Origin: Alcaligenes faecalis
GTDB lineage: Bacteria; Pseudomonadota; Gammaproteobacteria; Burkholderiales; Burkholderiaceae_B
DNA length: 64,000 nt
Direction: 5' to 3'
Assembly: GCF_005311025.1 (NCBI RefSeq)
Contig: NZ_CP031747.1
Span: forward strand, 2,044,954-2,108,953
Positions 47,513 to 55,766 of this stretch are shown in pieces. A model generated the notes under the pieces. The model was not told the DNA's origin. It was given only the letters and a program-made list of their open reading frames with translations, and did not search any database. How positions within the stretch are numbered: the first letter of the stretch is position 1; each line of letters begins with the position of its first letter. The position numbers were made by a program, and so were the translations under genes.

Positions 47513-48748
47513 ATGGCTTGGTATACCGCCGGGACCGTCAAGGTCGCCGCAAACAATGCCACGGTCACCGGAACCGGAACAAAGTGGCTCTCTGGGGCGC
47601 GTCAGGGTGAGGCATTTGTGGCACCTGATGGGCAGCTTTATGAAGTAAAGAATATTGCGTCAGACACATCGTTAACGCTGACGCAGGTTTATCGTGGTGC
47701 GTCTGCCAGTGGGCAGGCCTATGCTTTGGCTCCCATGCAGGGTTACGTCAAGGAGTTGGCAGATCGCGTCGCGTCGCTACTTCTGCTTTCCCAAACTGAA
47801 TGGGAGTGGGATTCGGTTTTAAAAAAGACAGATTTGCAAGCTGCTCCTAACGATCCGACAGCCTGGAAAATTCTTACTAATGGTCGAGCATTCGGCTTGG
47901 GTAGTTTTGGGGCGGCAAACTCATATGATCATTGGCCCACGGCATCGCTTGACGATGTAGATGTCCCGGCAGGCATGTATTACGTAAGCACGGCGATTAC
48001 CGACAGACCGACCACAGCGCCTGGTGTTGTATGGCATCGTCAGACCGGTACGGTGGGAGCCCAAATTTATGTCTCCTCCGATGGTGGTGTGGTTCACCGA
48101 GGGCGCCGGTCCGGAACATATCGAGCCTGGCTGAGCACCTTGAATGTCGGTGAATTTGGATTAGGTGGTGCTACAACCACCCCATCCAATGGCAGGGATA
48201 GTTCCAATCCATTTGGCTGGTACTACCAAACACGGGCGGTAACGTGGGGTGGTGGTTCTTTCTTTCTTGATATGCCCTACGGCAGCAATATGAATGCGGG
48301 GCTGCGCCTTTCTACCGATCCTTACTCCGATAACTTTTATTTAAATGGTGGGGTCTCGGGCAAGAGGGAATACCGCCCAGCCTGCAAGTTGGTTCACGAC
48401 AAGAATATTGTGGGTGATGTGGCAGGTGGATCGGTTGTGCAGTCGGGGTCAAATTCAAATGGCAATTGGATACGGCTTGCCAATGGCACTCAAATTTGTC
48501 GTGGGCAAGTCACATTCAGTGGTAATGGCTGGAAGCCTTCCAGTCCAGTGATCTCTTATCCCATGGCGTTTATAGCGCCTCCCACCACGGTGATCCAGCC
48601 CCTGTCTGACGGCTCTGGATATTATGCCGTGCCTCAAATGGGGATGGGTTCAGGGGCGGGTAGTTTCTTTATTCGCGACACTGCCGGCATTGTGGATACT
48701 GGCACAAGTGCCGCAGTTGACTATGTAGCAATTGGAGTGTGGAAATAA
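47513..48748 (+). CDS. tail fibre protein 3 with pyocin-knob-like domain
   Basis: 411 residues. Shared N-terminal module (MAWYTAGTVKVAANNATV). Lacks the first knob block of fibres 1 and 2, and goes directly to the second (~135-235). The ACKLVHDKNIVGDVAGG segment is nearly identical to fibre 2, after which the last ~100 residues diverge. Ribosome-binding site AGGAGG is strong. The stop overlaps the next start (TAATG). Confidence 0.82.
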   Translation: MAWYTAGTVKVAANNATVTGTGTKWLSGARQGEAFVAPDGQLYEVKNIASDTSLTLTQVYRGASASGQAYALAPMQGYVKELADRVASLLLLSQTEWEWDSVLKKTDLQAAPNDPTAWKILTNGRAFGLGSFGAANSYDHWPTASLDDVDVPAGMYYVSTAITDRPTTAPGVVWHRQTGTVGAQIYVSSDGGVVHRGRRSGTYRAWLSTLNVGEFGLGGATTTPSNGRDSSNPFGWYYQTRAVTWGGGSFFLDMPYGSNMNAGLRLSTDPYSDNFYLNGGVSGKREYRPACKLVHDKNIVGDVAGGSVVQSGSNSNGNWIRLANGTQICRGQVTFSGNGWKPSSPVISYPMAFIAPPTTVIQPLSDGSGYYAVPQMGMGSGAGSFFIRDTAGIVDTGTSAAVDYVAIGVWK

Positions 48749-49164
48749 TGAATTTCATCATCAAACTATGCCCCCAGGTCCCTGTGGATATGGTCCAAAA
48801 GATCAGTCTGGAGCGTTCGGGCACCATTCTAAAAATTAACCAGGAAGAGCTTGATTTGTCCTTTATGTCCCCTGGCGATGTTCTGCCAGCCGGCGCAATC
48901 GAGCATCCCTTATTGAAGCAGGCCTCAGTTACCCGTCATGCTGACAGCGTCGAGATTGATCAACTGCTTTTTCATATCGCGGCGGATCAAACAGATCCGG
49001 CAGCATGCTTTCCTGAGCCGGTCGTGATCAGTGAGGACGGCTTGGTTGCTTTACCTGAGCAATGTCCATCGCCAGCGCCCGCCCCAGAGTTGCCTCCTGA
49101 AGCTGACTTTGAAACAAACCCTGAATTTGAAGTAAAGGAGGAAACCGATGCAGATCAATATTGA
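48748..49164 (+). CDS. fibre-associated protein, possible chaperone
   Basis: 138 residues, coupled to fibre 3 by a 1-base overlap. N-terminal half is alpha/beta, the C-terminal ~35 residues are acidic and Pro-rich (PSPAPAPELPPEADF). The family is not recognised; position suggests a fibre chaperone or cap. Confidence 0.6.
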   Translation: MNFIIKLCPQVPVDMVQKISLERSGTILKINQEELDLSFMSPGDVLPAGAIEHPLLKQASVTRHADSVEIDQLLFHIAADQTDPAACFPEPVVISEDGLVALPEQCPSPAPAPELPPEADFETNPEFEVKEETDADQY

Positions 49165-49573
49165 TAGTAGTAAGGTCGTGACGGCAGCAGCTCAACTGCA
49201 GACGTATAAGGAAAGCAAGATTACCGCTTTGTCGGCAGCTTGCCGGGCGGCTATCAAGGACGGCTTTGAGTCCGAGGTTTTGGGTGAGCTTCACCGATAC
49301 CCTAGTAATGAAACTGATCAATTGAATCTGGCCAGTAGTTTGGCTGATTCATTGTTGTCTGGTCTTGCCGCTAACTGGTCTACACCATTTTGGTGCGCGA
49401 ACCACGCCGGCGATTGGGCTATGCGTATGCATACGGCTGAGCAGATTCAGCAATTGGGTCGAGAGGCCAAGGCACGCATTGTGAGTCTGATGCAGCGTAA
49501 TGCGCTGTTGGCTGAGCAGGTTCAGCAAGCAAATAGCAAAGCCGAAGTGGATCAGTTTGAGTGGTCTGCGTAG
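49148..49573 (+). CDS. DUF4376 phage protein
   Basis: 141 residues resembling the DUF4376 domain common next to phage tail fibres: KESKITALSAACRAAIKDGFES, then PFWCANHAGDWAMRMH. Role unknown. It overlaps the previous gene by 17 bases. Confidence 0.75.
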   Translation: MQINIDSSKVVTAAAQLQTYKESKITALSAACRAAIKDGFESEVLGELHRYPSNETDQLNLASSLADSLLSGLAANWSTPFWCANHAGDWAMRMHTAEQIQQLGREAKARIVSLMQRNALLAEQVQQANSKAEVDQFEWSA

Positions 49574-49606
49574 ACTTACCATTACTTCTTGAAAATTGCT
49601 CCCCGG

Positions 49607-49627
49607 CCCGCTTGAGCGGGTTTTTTT
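49607..49627 (+). terminator. terminator-like hairpin before the lysis genes
   Basis: CCCGCT / AGCGGG with a very short loop, then T7; 64 bp before the holin-like start. Confidence 0.72.
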
Positions 49628-49691
49628 ATGTCTGCTGCACCCATAAAAGGGATGCAGCAGACAGGGCAAATTTAAATAAGGAGAAGGGCCT

Positions 49692-49916
49692 GTGCTGAAT
49701 AACGACGCCGCTCACCTACCCATAAGCACCGGCTCGGCCCTGCTTATTTATGGTTGGACGATGCAGGATTTTGTGCTGACTTTATGGGCGGCTTATGTGG
49801 TGATTTTGATTGTGACCAAGCTGCCGGACTTTACTCGTGCGGCCGCGCGGATTGTGGGCGGGATCCAGCGCGCCTGGCGCCAGCTCAAGGAGTGGAAGCA
49901 TGGATCTGAAGACTAA
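49692..49916 (+). CDS. holin-like small membrane protein
   Basis: 74 residues from a GTG start with AAGGAGAAGG upstream. One clear membrane segment (FVLTLWAAYVVILIVTKL) and a basic C-terminal tail. Size, topology and position before the endolysin fit a holin. With a SAR endolysin it may act as a pinholin. Confidence 0.7.
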   Translation: MLNNDAAHLPISTGSALLIYGWTMQDFVLTLWAAYVVILIVTKLPDFTRAAARIVGGIQRAWRQLKEWKHGSED

Positions 49917-50358
49917 GCTGGGTGCAGGGGTAGTCTCGGCGGCGATTGCTTTGGTTGCCGCCTGGGAGGGGCGCTCTTTGATCGCCTATGTGGACCCCGT
50001 CGGCATTCCGACTATCTGCGACGGCTACACACAAGGAGTCAAGCTGGGTGATATGGCCAGTCCGCAGCGTTGCGACGCCTTGACGGAGCAGGAGGTTCGT
50101 CGCGCTTTGAGTGTGGTGGATCGCTCCGTTAGCTATCCCTTGCCGGATGAGGTACGTGTGGCGCTGAGCAGCTTTGTTTACAACGTGGGGGCCGGGGCCT
50201 ATGCCAATTCGACCTTGCTGCGCAAGCTACGGGCTCGGGATATAGCCGGAGCATGTCAGGAGCTGGATCGTTGGGTCTATGCTGGTGGCCGCAAACTGCG
50301 GGGGCTGGAGCGGCGGCGTCAGGCCGAGAGGCAGTTATGTCTATCAAGTCTGCATTAG
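49900..50358 (+). CDS. SAR endolysin (GH24 lysozyme)
   Basis: 152 residues. The N-terminus (residues 6-21) is an Ala/Gly/Val-rich signal-anchor-release segment, not a cleaved signal. The catalytic triad of the phage 21 type is present as Glu23, Asp32, Thr38 (E-x8-D-x5-T). It cuts peptidoglycan once released from the membrane. Overlaps the holin-like gene by 17 bases. Confidence 0.9.
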   Translation: MDLKTKLGAGVVSAAIALVAAWEGRSLIAYVDPVGIPTICDGYTQGVKLGDMASPQRCDALTEQEVRRALSVVDRSVSYPLPDEVRVALSSFVYNVGAGAYANSTLLRKLRARDIAGACQELDRWVYAGGRKLRGLERRRQAERQLCLSSLH

Positions 50359-50813
50359 TAGGGGCTGCTGTTCTGGCAGCCCTTTTTTTATGGGGGGCGC
50401 TTTATGGTCAGGAGCAGTATCGCAAAGGCTATGAGCTGGCCCAGGCGCAGACCAGGGCGGCACAGTTGCAGGCCGAGGTTCGTGCGCGCTTGATGGAGCA
50501 ACGATTACAAAAGGAGGTCGAGGATGTTCGAGTCACTTATCAAATGCAGCTGGGTGCGGCCCAGCGTGTTGCTGTGGCTGCTCGCGCCGATCTTGACGGC
50601 TTGCGCAGCAAGCTCGCCGCCGCCAATGATCGTGTCGCCGCTCAGGCTGCCCGAGCCGGACATGCGCTGGATGCAAACGCCCGAATTGCCAGCCAGCTGC
50701 GCGACGTGGTCGGCCTGTGCGCAGAGCGATATACAGAGATGGCAGGAGTTGCTGATGGATACCGGAGCGCTTTAAGCGGTTTGCAGGGGTATGTGTTGGC
50801 CTTGAGGAAATAG
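50337..50813 (+). CDS. Rz-like inner-membrane spanin subunit
   Basis: 158 residues starting within the endolysin gene at MSIKSALVG. One N-terminal membrane segment (VGAAVLAALFLWGALYG) and a long periplasmic helical region (about 45-125). Together with the nested Rz1 it would fuse inner and outer membranes at lysis. Last gene of the cluster. Confidence 0.82.
   Translation: MSIKSALVGAAVLAALFLWGALYGQEQYRKGYELAQAQTRAAQLQAEVRARLMEQRLQKEVEDVRVTYQMQLGAAQRVAVAARADLDGLRSKLAAANDRVAAQAARAGHALDANARIASQLRDVVGLCAERYTEMAGVADGYRSALSGLQGYVLALRK
50362..50389 (+). terminator. terminator-like hairpin inside the Rz gene
   Basis: 7-bp stem GGGCTGC / GCAGCCC, loop of 7, then T7, located within the codons for the Rz membrane segment. 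It may reduce read-through into Rz/Rz1, or be coincidental. Confidence 0.5.
50524..50775 (+). CDS. Rz1-like outer-membrane spanin lipoprotein, nested in Rz
   Basis: 83 residues in the +1 frame, fully inside the Rz gene, as in lambda. Lipobox APILTAC with lipid Cys27, then a Pro-rich mature part. The arrangement strongly supports a functional two-component spanin. Confidence 0.85.
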   Translation: MFESLIKCSWVRPSVLLWLLAPILTACAASSPPPMIVSPLRLPEPDMRWMQTPELPASCATWSACAQSDIQRWQELLMDTGAL

Positions 50814-50858
50814 GGCGCCACGGATGGAAACAGCCCAAGGAGTTAGCGCTTCGTGCGC

Positions 50859-51389
50859 TTAGCGTTGCAGGCCTTCGGTTTGATAAAACAGTTTCAGGTC
50901 GCGAGGGCTGCCTAGTCTGACTTTAGGCAAGGTGCTTGCCTCGAAAATGCTCAAGTACTTGTGGCGATTGGGCGGGGTCACGATGGCGATATGGCGGATC
51001 ATTTGCCATTTCACACTATCTTTACCGCCTTCCAGGGCTCCACGACGGTTGCGCTCAAACAGGGTGCGCCGGAAGTAGCGCAGCAGGCTGGTAGCGGTGG
51101 AGACCTCTAGCACGATGAAACCTGTAGCGCGAGCCAGACGTGGGGCCAGGTGGCGCGTGTAGTTGCCTTCCATCACCCATTGTTCTTGCGCAATAGCTGC
51201 CTGGTGAAGCGCAACAAAATCGGCTTCGGGGCGGGGCACCCAGTTGCTATGCGGCAGGTGGTAGAGCTGATCCAGATGCACGGCCGGGATGGCCAGCTTG
51301 CGTGCGATCGCGTCAGCCAGGGTGGATTTACCGCTATTGGATGGGCCAAGAATGCAGATGCGGGGGCCTAAGTTCTCAAGAAGGGGCAT
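50859..51389 (-). CDS. FlaR-like P-loop kinase/ATPase
   Basis: 176 residues from ATG 51389. Walker A GPSNSGKST near residue 14; adenylate-kinase-like fold with WVMEGNYTRHLAPRLARA. Related to proteins labelled DNA topology modulation protein FlaR; true substrate unknown. First host gene after the phage-like cluster, converging on it. Confidence 0.75.
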   Translation of the reverse strand: MPLLENLGPRICILGPSNSGKSTLADAIARKLAIPAVHLDQLYHLPHSNWVPRPEADFVALHQAAIAQEQWVMEGNYTRHLAPRLARATGFIVLEVSTATSLLRYFRRTLFERNRRGALEGGKDSVKWQMIRHIAIVTPPNRHKYLSIFEASTLPKVRLGSPRDLKLFYQTEGLQR

Positions 51390-51513
51390 GGTGCAGTGAT
51401 GGTGTGATGTCGCGCTTGGTAACAAGGCAAGCCCAACACCGCCATTTTAATAAGAACGCTGATGATATCTGCTGTTATGGTTAAGTTTCAAGCCATGAAC
51501 AACAGGAGTCATT

Positions 51514-51882
51514 ATGTCTGCTTACGTTAAATTGCGCTCGGCCGTGGCGCTGGCTTTGTTATCAAGCGCGTTGTCGTTTCCTGCCCATGCCCAGTACACG
51601 GGCCCGTCGGAGATTGGTCAAACGACGGTTGCGGAGATCCTGAAAAATCCTGTCGATGATCAGGACGTGCGGGTGCAAGGTCATTTGCTACGTCAAACGG
51701 CCCACGACAAGTTTCTGTTCTCTGATGGCAGCGGGGAAATCGTGGCGGAGATCAAGGCCAAGCATTTTGCGGGTCAGACTCTGGATGAGAAAACCAGGGT
51801 GGAGCTGATTGGCGAGGTCGATACCAGTTCCAAGCATCCTCCCGAGATTGAGGTGGATTTTTTGAAAGTTGTGGACAGATAG
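51514..51882 (+). CDS. YgiW/YdeI-family OB-fold periplasmic protein
   Basis: 122 residues: signal peptide (ending AHAQ), then a BOF/OB-fold domain (DDQDVRVQGHLLRQ, FLFSDGSGEIVAEI, DTSSKHPPEIEVDFLKVV). Family members are stress-induced and confer tolerance to peroxide, metals or peptides. GGAGTC precedes the ATG. Confidence 0.88.
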   Translation: MSAYVKLRSAVALALLSSALSFPAHAQYTGPSEIGQTTVAEILKNPVDDQDVRVQGHLLRQTAHDKFLFSDGSGEIVAEIKAKHFAGQTLDEKTRVELIGEVDTSSKHPPEIEVDFLKVVDR

Positions 51883-51997
51883 CCCTTGCTTGATGCCCCG
51901 TCTTTCTGCTGCCTGATTATCCCCATAGGCGCTGCTCAAATGTGACGCTACACTGGCCGGGTCGCGGTGCAGGCCGCTTTTTATTTTCGTGTCCAGA

Positions 51998-52342
51998 ATG
52001 GCTAAGATCCTTCCCATCTTGATGTTGGTCGTCTCCAATGTGTTCATGACCATTGCCTGGTATGGGCACCTGAAATATCCCAATAGCCCCTTGCTGAAAG
52101 TCGTTCTGATCAGCTGGGGCATTGCTTTGGTGGAGTACTGCCTGGCGGTGCCGGCCAACCGTTTGGGGCACACCGTCTACAGTGCCGCGCAGCTAAAGAC
52201 CATGCAGGAAGTCATTACCTTGCTGGTGTTCGTGGTGTTCTCGGTGTTGTATCTGAAAGAGAGCTTTACGCTGAATCACCTGCTTGGCTTCACACTGATT
52301 GGTGCCGGCGCGTTTTTTATTTTTTACGGGCCGCTGAAGTAA
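51998..52342 (+). CDS. DUF486 small membrane protein
   Basis: 114 residues, four membrane segments, typical DUF486 sequence (WYGHLKY, SWGIALVEYCLAVPANR, LKTMQEVITL). Related to small multidrug-transporter-like folds, function unproven. A GTG at 51989 would add three residues. Confidence 0.88.
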   Translation: MAKILPILMLVVSNVFMTIAWYGHLKYPNSPLLKVVLISWGIALVEYCLAVPANRLGHTVYSAAQLKTMQEVITLLVFVVFSVLYLKESFTLNHLLGFTLIGAGAFFIFYGPLK

Positions 52343-52686
52343 GAGCAAGCCTCATCACCGTTCAGGCATAAAAAAAAGCCTCGCATGTCGCAAGGCCTGA
52401 AGCCGGATAAATAGGGAGGTGAAAAATGTTATCCGGTATTTCCATACTACGGATGGGCAGGCTTGCTGACTAGGTTCAAAGCATAGCAGTGAGTAACTAT
52501 TTGTGGCTCCGAATGTGCTGTTTCTTATGGGGTTTAGAGGATCTGAACCAGGACAGTCTGTCATCTGAACCGAATAAAGAATGCCTCTGAAATAAATAAA
52601 CCCCAAAGTCGGAATCAACTCCAACCTTGGGGCTATGTGATCAGGTCGTCAGTGCAAAAAGCGCTTGGACGACGTTGCTGCGTGAA
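52343..52686. other. intergenic region with hairpins
   Basis: About 340 bp. Contains CCGGATAA / TTATCCGG arms (52403-52410, 52429-52436) around a GGAGGTGAAAAATG stretch, and a hairpin-like CCCCAAAGT...AACCTTGGGG near 52601-52633 that probably ends the leftward META gene. A frame on the minus strand (52355-52624) has no family features. Confidence 0.45.
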
Positions 52687-53502
52687 TTACTTGCTGACTT
52701 GTTCGGACTCGACAACCATGTCCAGAACATCGGCCTTGGACGAGGCGTCTGCAGGCACGTTCTTCAGTTCGTAGCGGTTGATACGCAGCACGTTACGAAC
52801 GCCAGGAGTATGGGTGTAGCCCTCGATGTCGCCGTAGTAGTACATCCAGTCACCCGTGTAGGTCTTGACGCCCGAATCGCTGTACTGGATCTCGCGTACC
52901 TTCAGGCACTGGTAGTTTGGAATCAGGGGGTGGGAGCACTTCTCTTTTTGTGCAGCCACTTCCAGGAACACACGGGTTGGCTCGCTGCCGTAACGGGTCG
53001 TTGCAGTAGGCTCACCTTTCAGGCGCCATTTGGTGCCGTCTTTAAAGTTCAGGGTCAGGACCGGTGCTGGATTATCCGGTGCGGAATCGGCCTTGGCCAT
53101 GCTCCAGTCTGTCGCTGTAGGCAATAATTTGCCAACGGCTTGTTCGTTGCGCATCAACTCGGGGTCCGAGCACATTTTCAGGGTGCTGACCGGCGAGGTA
53201 AAGGTGATTTTGGAACCGCTGATGGTGTAGCCGCTCCCCAAGACATTACACAGATTGTCGACCGACATCATGGTGTCAGTGAAATTCAAGGTGACTTGCT
53301 CGCCGCCTGCGCCAGGTATGGCAGGGGCTGGCTGGCCGTCTTTGCCGGTAGTGGCAAACAGACGCCAGTGATAAGCCTGCAGAGAGGTTTCTTTATCCAT
53401 TTGGCGCTCGGAAGTCGCGGTGTTGCTGTTGTTTGGAGCCGCGCAAGCGGCCAGACCCATTAAGGCCAATGTACCAATCGTCAACTTGAGGGTGTTTTTC
53501 AT
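52687..53502 (-). CDS. META / DUF4377 domain lipoprotein
   Basis: 271 residues from ATG 53502. Lipoprotein signal (MGLAACAAP, Cys20). Residues ~40-155 form a META (HslJ-like) domain with the DNLCN motif; the C-terminal ~90 residues match DUF4377 (REIQYSDSGVKTY, DIEGYTHTPGVRNVLRINRYEL). Role probably in envelope stress; not proven. Confidence 0.83.
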   Translation of the reverse strand: MKNTLKLTIGTLALMGLAACAAPNNSNTATSERQMDKETSLQAYHWRLFATTGKDGQPAPAIPGAGGEQVTLNFTDTMMSVDNLCNVLGSGYTISGSKITFTSPVSTLKMCSDPELMRNEQAVGKLLPTATDWSMAKADSAPDNPAPVLTLNFKDGTKWRLKGEPTATTRYGSEPTRVFLEVAAQKEKCSHPLIPNYQCLKVREIQYSDSGVKTYTGDWMYYYGDIEGYTHTPGVRNVLRINRYELKNVPADASSKADVLDMVVESEQVSK

Positions 53503-53609
53503 GAGTGGTTTCCTTGATGAGTCGTGGGCTGCATTGGGAGTGTCAGCCCGGGGTTGAAAAATAAAACAATCAGAGTGGGGGTGTTCTGGTGGAACGGTCC
53601 CACTTCCGA

Positions 53610-54317
53610 TCAAGCTTGGGGTAAAGCTTGGACTTGATTATCCAGACTTTCGCGCAAGGAGTTCGGCAAGGATAGTAAACGTGCCAGCTCGTCCAGATAC
53701 GCGCGTTCCATATAGCTTTGCTCGTCAATGACGATGGCGCTGGTCAAGTAAATTTCGGCCGACATCTCGGGCGTTTGCGCCAATTGGGCGATGGCTTGCG
53801 GGTCAACCGGTTTGAGCAGTTCTTGCGACAGCCAGAGACGGGCTTGTTCGGGGGCGGCCATTTTACTGATTTCCGCGTCAATCAATTCGCGCTCGGCATC
53901 ACCGATATGGCCGTCTGCCTTGGCAGCGGAGACCAGAGCGGCCAGGATGACCATGGCATGGGTATCGGCCGGGCCGTTGGAAGCCAGCGGCAGCGGGGCG
54001 GCTGGGACCGCTTGCACGGGTGTTGGGGCCGCTTGCTGGCCCGCGTTTTGTTCCTGCCAGTTCTGATAGACCTTGATGGCCAGGGCACCCAAGGCAGCGG
54101 CTCCGCCGTACGCGGCCATGGAGCCGCCCATTTTGCGGAACTTCTTGTTGCCCAGCAGGACGCCCAGAACGCCGCCTACCACAGCGCCGCCACCAAAACC
54201 ACCGGCTTGTTCACTGATCTTCTTACCCAGGCCGGAGGAGTTCAATTGGCCTTGACCTTGTTTTAGTGCGCTTTGGCCGCTTTGCAGAATTTGTTGCAGC
54301 ATTTGCTGAAGTGACAT
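53610..54317 (-). CDS. DUF533 / TerB-like inner-membrane protein
   Basis: 235 residues. N-terminal Gly-rich hydrophobic part (GGFGGGAVVGGVLGVLLG) and a C-terminal TerB-like helical domain with ADGHIGDAERELID. Similar to E. coli YebE. Function unknown. Start is MSLQQMLQQ at 54317. Confidence 0.83.
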   Translation of the reverse strand: MSLQQMLQQILQSGQSALKQGQGQLNSSGLGKKISEQAGGFGGGAVVGGVLGVLLGNKKFRKMGGSMAAYGGAAALGALAIKVYQNWQEQNAGQQAAPTPVQAVPAAPLPLASNGPADTHAMVILAALVSAAKADGHIGDAERELIDAEISKMAAPEQARLWLSQELLKPVDPQAIAQLAQTPEMSAEIYLTSAIVIDEQSYMERAYLDELARLLSLPNSLRESLDNQVQALPQA

Positions 54318-54526
54318 GGGTTCGCTCTATGAAAGGTAAACAGTAGCTTCGTTATAAACTACTTTATTGTGTGTGCCCGCGTACAATTGTAAGCAGACCT
54401 GCCGGAGCAAATCGTTCAATAAGACGTGTGCGGCACGGGGAATTTGGTATCTTATGCCCAGATCAATCCATATAAGCGCGGCTGCGCTGATATCAAGGGG
54501 GAAGGGCTTAACTGGCTCTGCACATT

Positions 54527-55678
54527 ATGAAATTGACTCGAACTGCTTTCGCTTTGTCCGTTGTTCTGGCCGCTCTGGCCACACCGGCTCAATCACAGGT
54601 CAAGATTGGCGTGATCGCCTCGGCCACTGGACCGACCGCCGTGGTCGGTTTGCCGCAGCGCAATACCGTGCCTTTGCTGCCTACCAAGGTCGGCGATCTG
54701 ACGGTTGAATATGTCTCCCTGGATGATGCCAGCGACCCGAACCAAACGGTGACGCTGTTCAAGAAAATGATTTCCGAGGACAAGATCGATGCCTTGATCG
54801 GGCCTACCGGCTCGCCCAATGCCATGAGTCTGATTCAGTTTGCGGCCGATTCGGGCACGCCTGTGCTGGCACCGGTGGGCGCGGCGTCCGTCGTGCTGCC
54901 CATGACCGAGCAAAAGAAATGGGTCTTTAAAACGACCCAGAACGACGACATTATTGCTCAGGCCCTGGTCAAGCATATGGTCGATACCGGCGTGAAAACA
55001 GCCGGTTTCCTGGGCTTTAACGATGCCTACGGCGAGAGCTGGTTGACCGTGTTCAAGGAACTGGCCGAGGCGAACAATATCAAGATTGTGGCCACCGAGC
55101 GTTATGTGCGTTCCGATACCTCGGTAACAGGTCAGGCCTTGAAGATTTATGCTGCCAAACCGGACGTAGTCCTGGTAGCCGGCACTGGCGCTGCGGCTGT
55201 TCTGCCGCAAGTGACGCTGGTTAAGCAAGGTTACAAAGGGCAGATTTATCAAACGCACGGTGCTGCGCTTCCTGCGTTCTTGAGCCTGGGTGGCGAGCAG
55301 GTTGAAGGCACTATTCTGGCGGCCAGCCTGATGTTGGTCTTGCCTGAAATTGCCGATAGCAATCCGTCCAAGCCTATCGCGCAGGACTACATCCAGCGCT
55401 ATACCGAGCGTTATGGTCAGGCTCCCGCTACATTTGGTGCCAACGTGTACGACGCTGGTCTTTTGCTGGAAAAGGCAATTCCTGAGGCGGCTACCAAGGC
55501 CAAACCCGGAACGCCGGAGTTCCGTTCGGCTTTGCGCGATGCGCTGGAGCAAACCCGTGATCTGGTGGCTACCCAAGGTGTGTATACCATGTCGCCCGAA
55601 GACCATAGCGGCTTTGACGAGCGTGGTCGCGAGCTGATTACGGTACGTAATGGCCAATGGCACTTGCTCAAACCCTAA
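54527..55678 (+). CDS. ABC transporter substrate-binding protein (branched-chain amino acid type)
   Basis: 383 residues with a signal peptide (ends AQSQ) and a periplasmic-binding protein type 1 fold (IGVIASATGPTAVVG, DDASDPNQTV, FNDAYGESW, TFGANVYDAG). No permease or ATPase gene is adjacent, so it is an orphan binding protein. The ligand, probably an amino or aromatic acid, cannot be told. Confidence 0.9.
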   Translation: MKLTRTAFALSVVLAALATPAQSQVKIGVIASATGPTAVVGLPQRNTVPLLPTKVGDLTVEYVSLDDASDPNQTVTLFKKMISEDKIDALIGPTGSPNAMSLIQFAADSGTPVLAPVGAASVVLPMTEQKKWVFKTTQNDDIIAQALVKHMVDTGVKTAGFLGFNDAYGESWLTVFKELAEANNIKIVATERYVRSDTSVTGQALKIYAAKPDVVLVAGTGAAAVLPQVTLVKQGYKGQIYQTHGAALPAFLSLGGEQVEGTILAASLMLVLPEIADSNPSKPIAQDYIQRYTERYGQAPATFGANVYDAGLLLEKAIPEAATKAKPGTPEFRSALRDALEQTRDLVATQGVYTMSPEDHSGFDERGRELITVRNGQWHLLKP

Positions 55679-55701
55679 GCAGGTGGACAGGCAGGTATGG
55701 A

Positions 55702-55730
55702 AAAACGCGGCTTAAAGCCGCGTTTTCTGT
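55702..55730 (+). terminator. terminator after the binding-protein gene
   Basis: 10-bp stem AAAACGCGGC / GCCGCGTTTT with loop TTAAA, 23 bp after the stop. T/A-rich arms make it potentially bidirectional. Confidence 0.82.
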
Positions 55731-55766
55731 TTTCCTTGAGGGAAAGTGGAGGGAGGACCGGCCTGC

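Larger units (their letters stand above)
26959..50813. mobile_element. lambda-like headless element (tailocin-like cluster)
   Basis: The region runs from a CI-type repressor to Rz/Rz1. It contains immunity, replication (O, P), a Q-like gene, a full siphovirus tail module, three tail fibres and lysis genes. No frame resembles terminase, portal, prohead protease, capsid, head-tail connector or integrase. The tail-terminator gene begins only ~175 bp after the early genes, so the head block is cleanly absent. No tRNA and no obvious attL/attR repeat borders it. Tail-only plus lysis is the definition of a tailocin; the flexible-tail (lambda V/H/J-type) genes make it F-type. Kept O/P genes are atypical, so a deleted prophage is the alternative. 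Confidence 0.8.

Noticed and set aside
26923-50858. Attachment-site direct repeats at the cluster edges
   Set aside because: I compared 26923-26958 with 50814-50858 by eye and saw only scattered 6-7 base matches, no convincing core repeat and no tRNA.
52355-52624. 89-codon minus-strand frame
   Set aside because: Lies across hairpins in an intergenic region and has no start signals or motifs.
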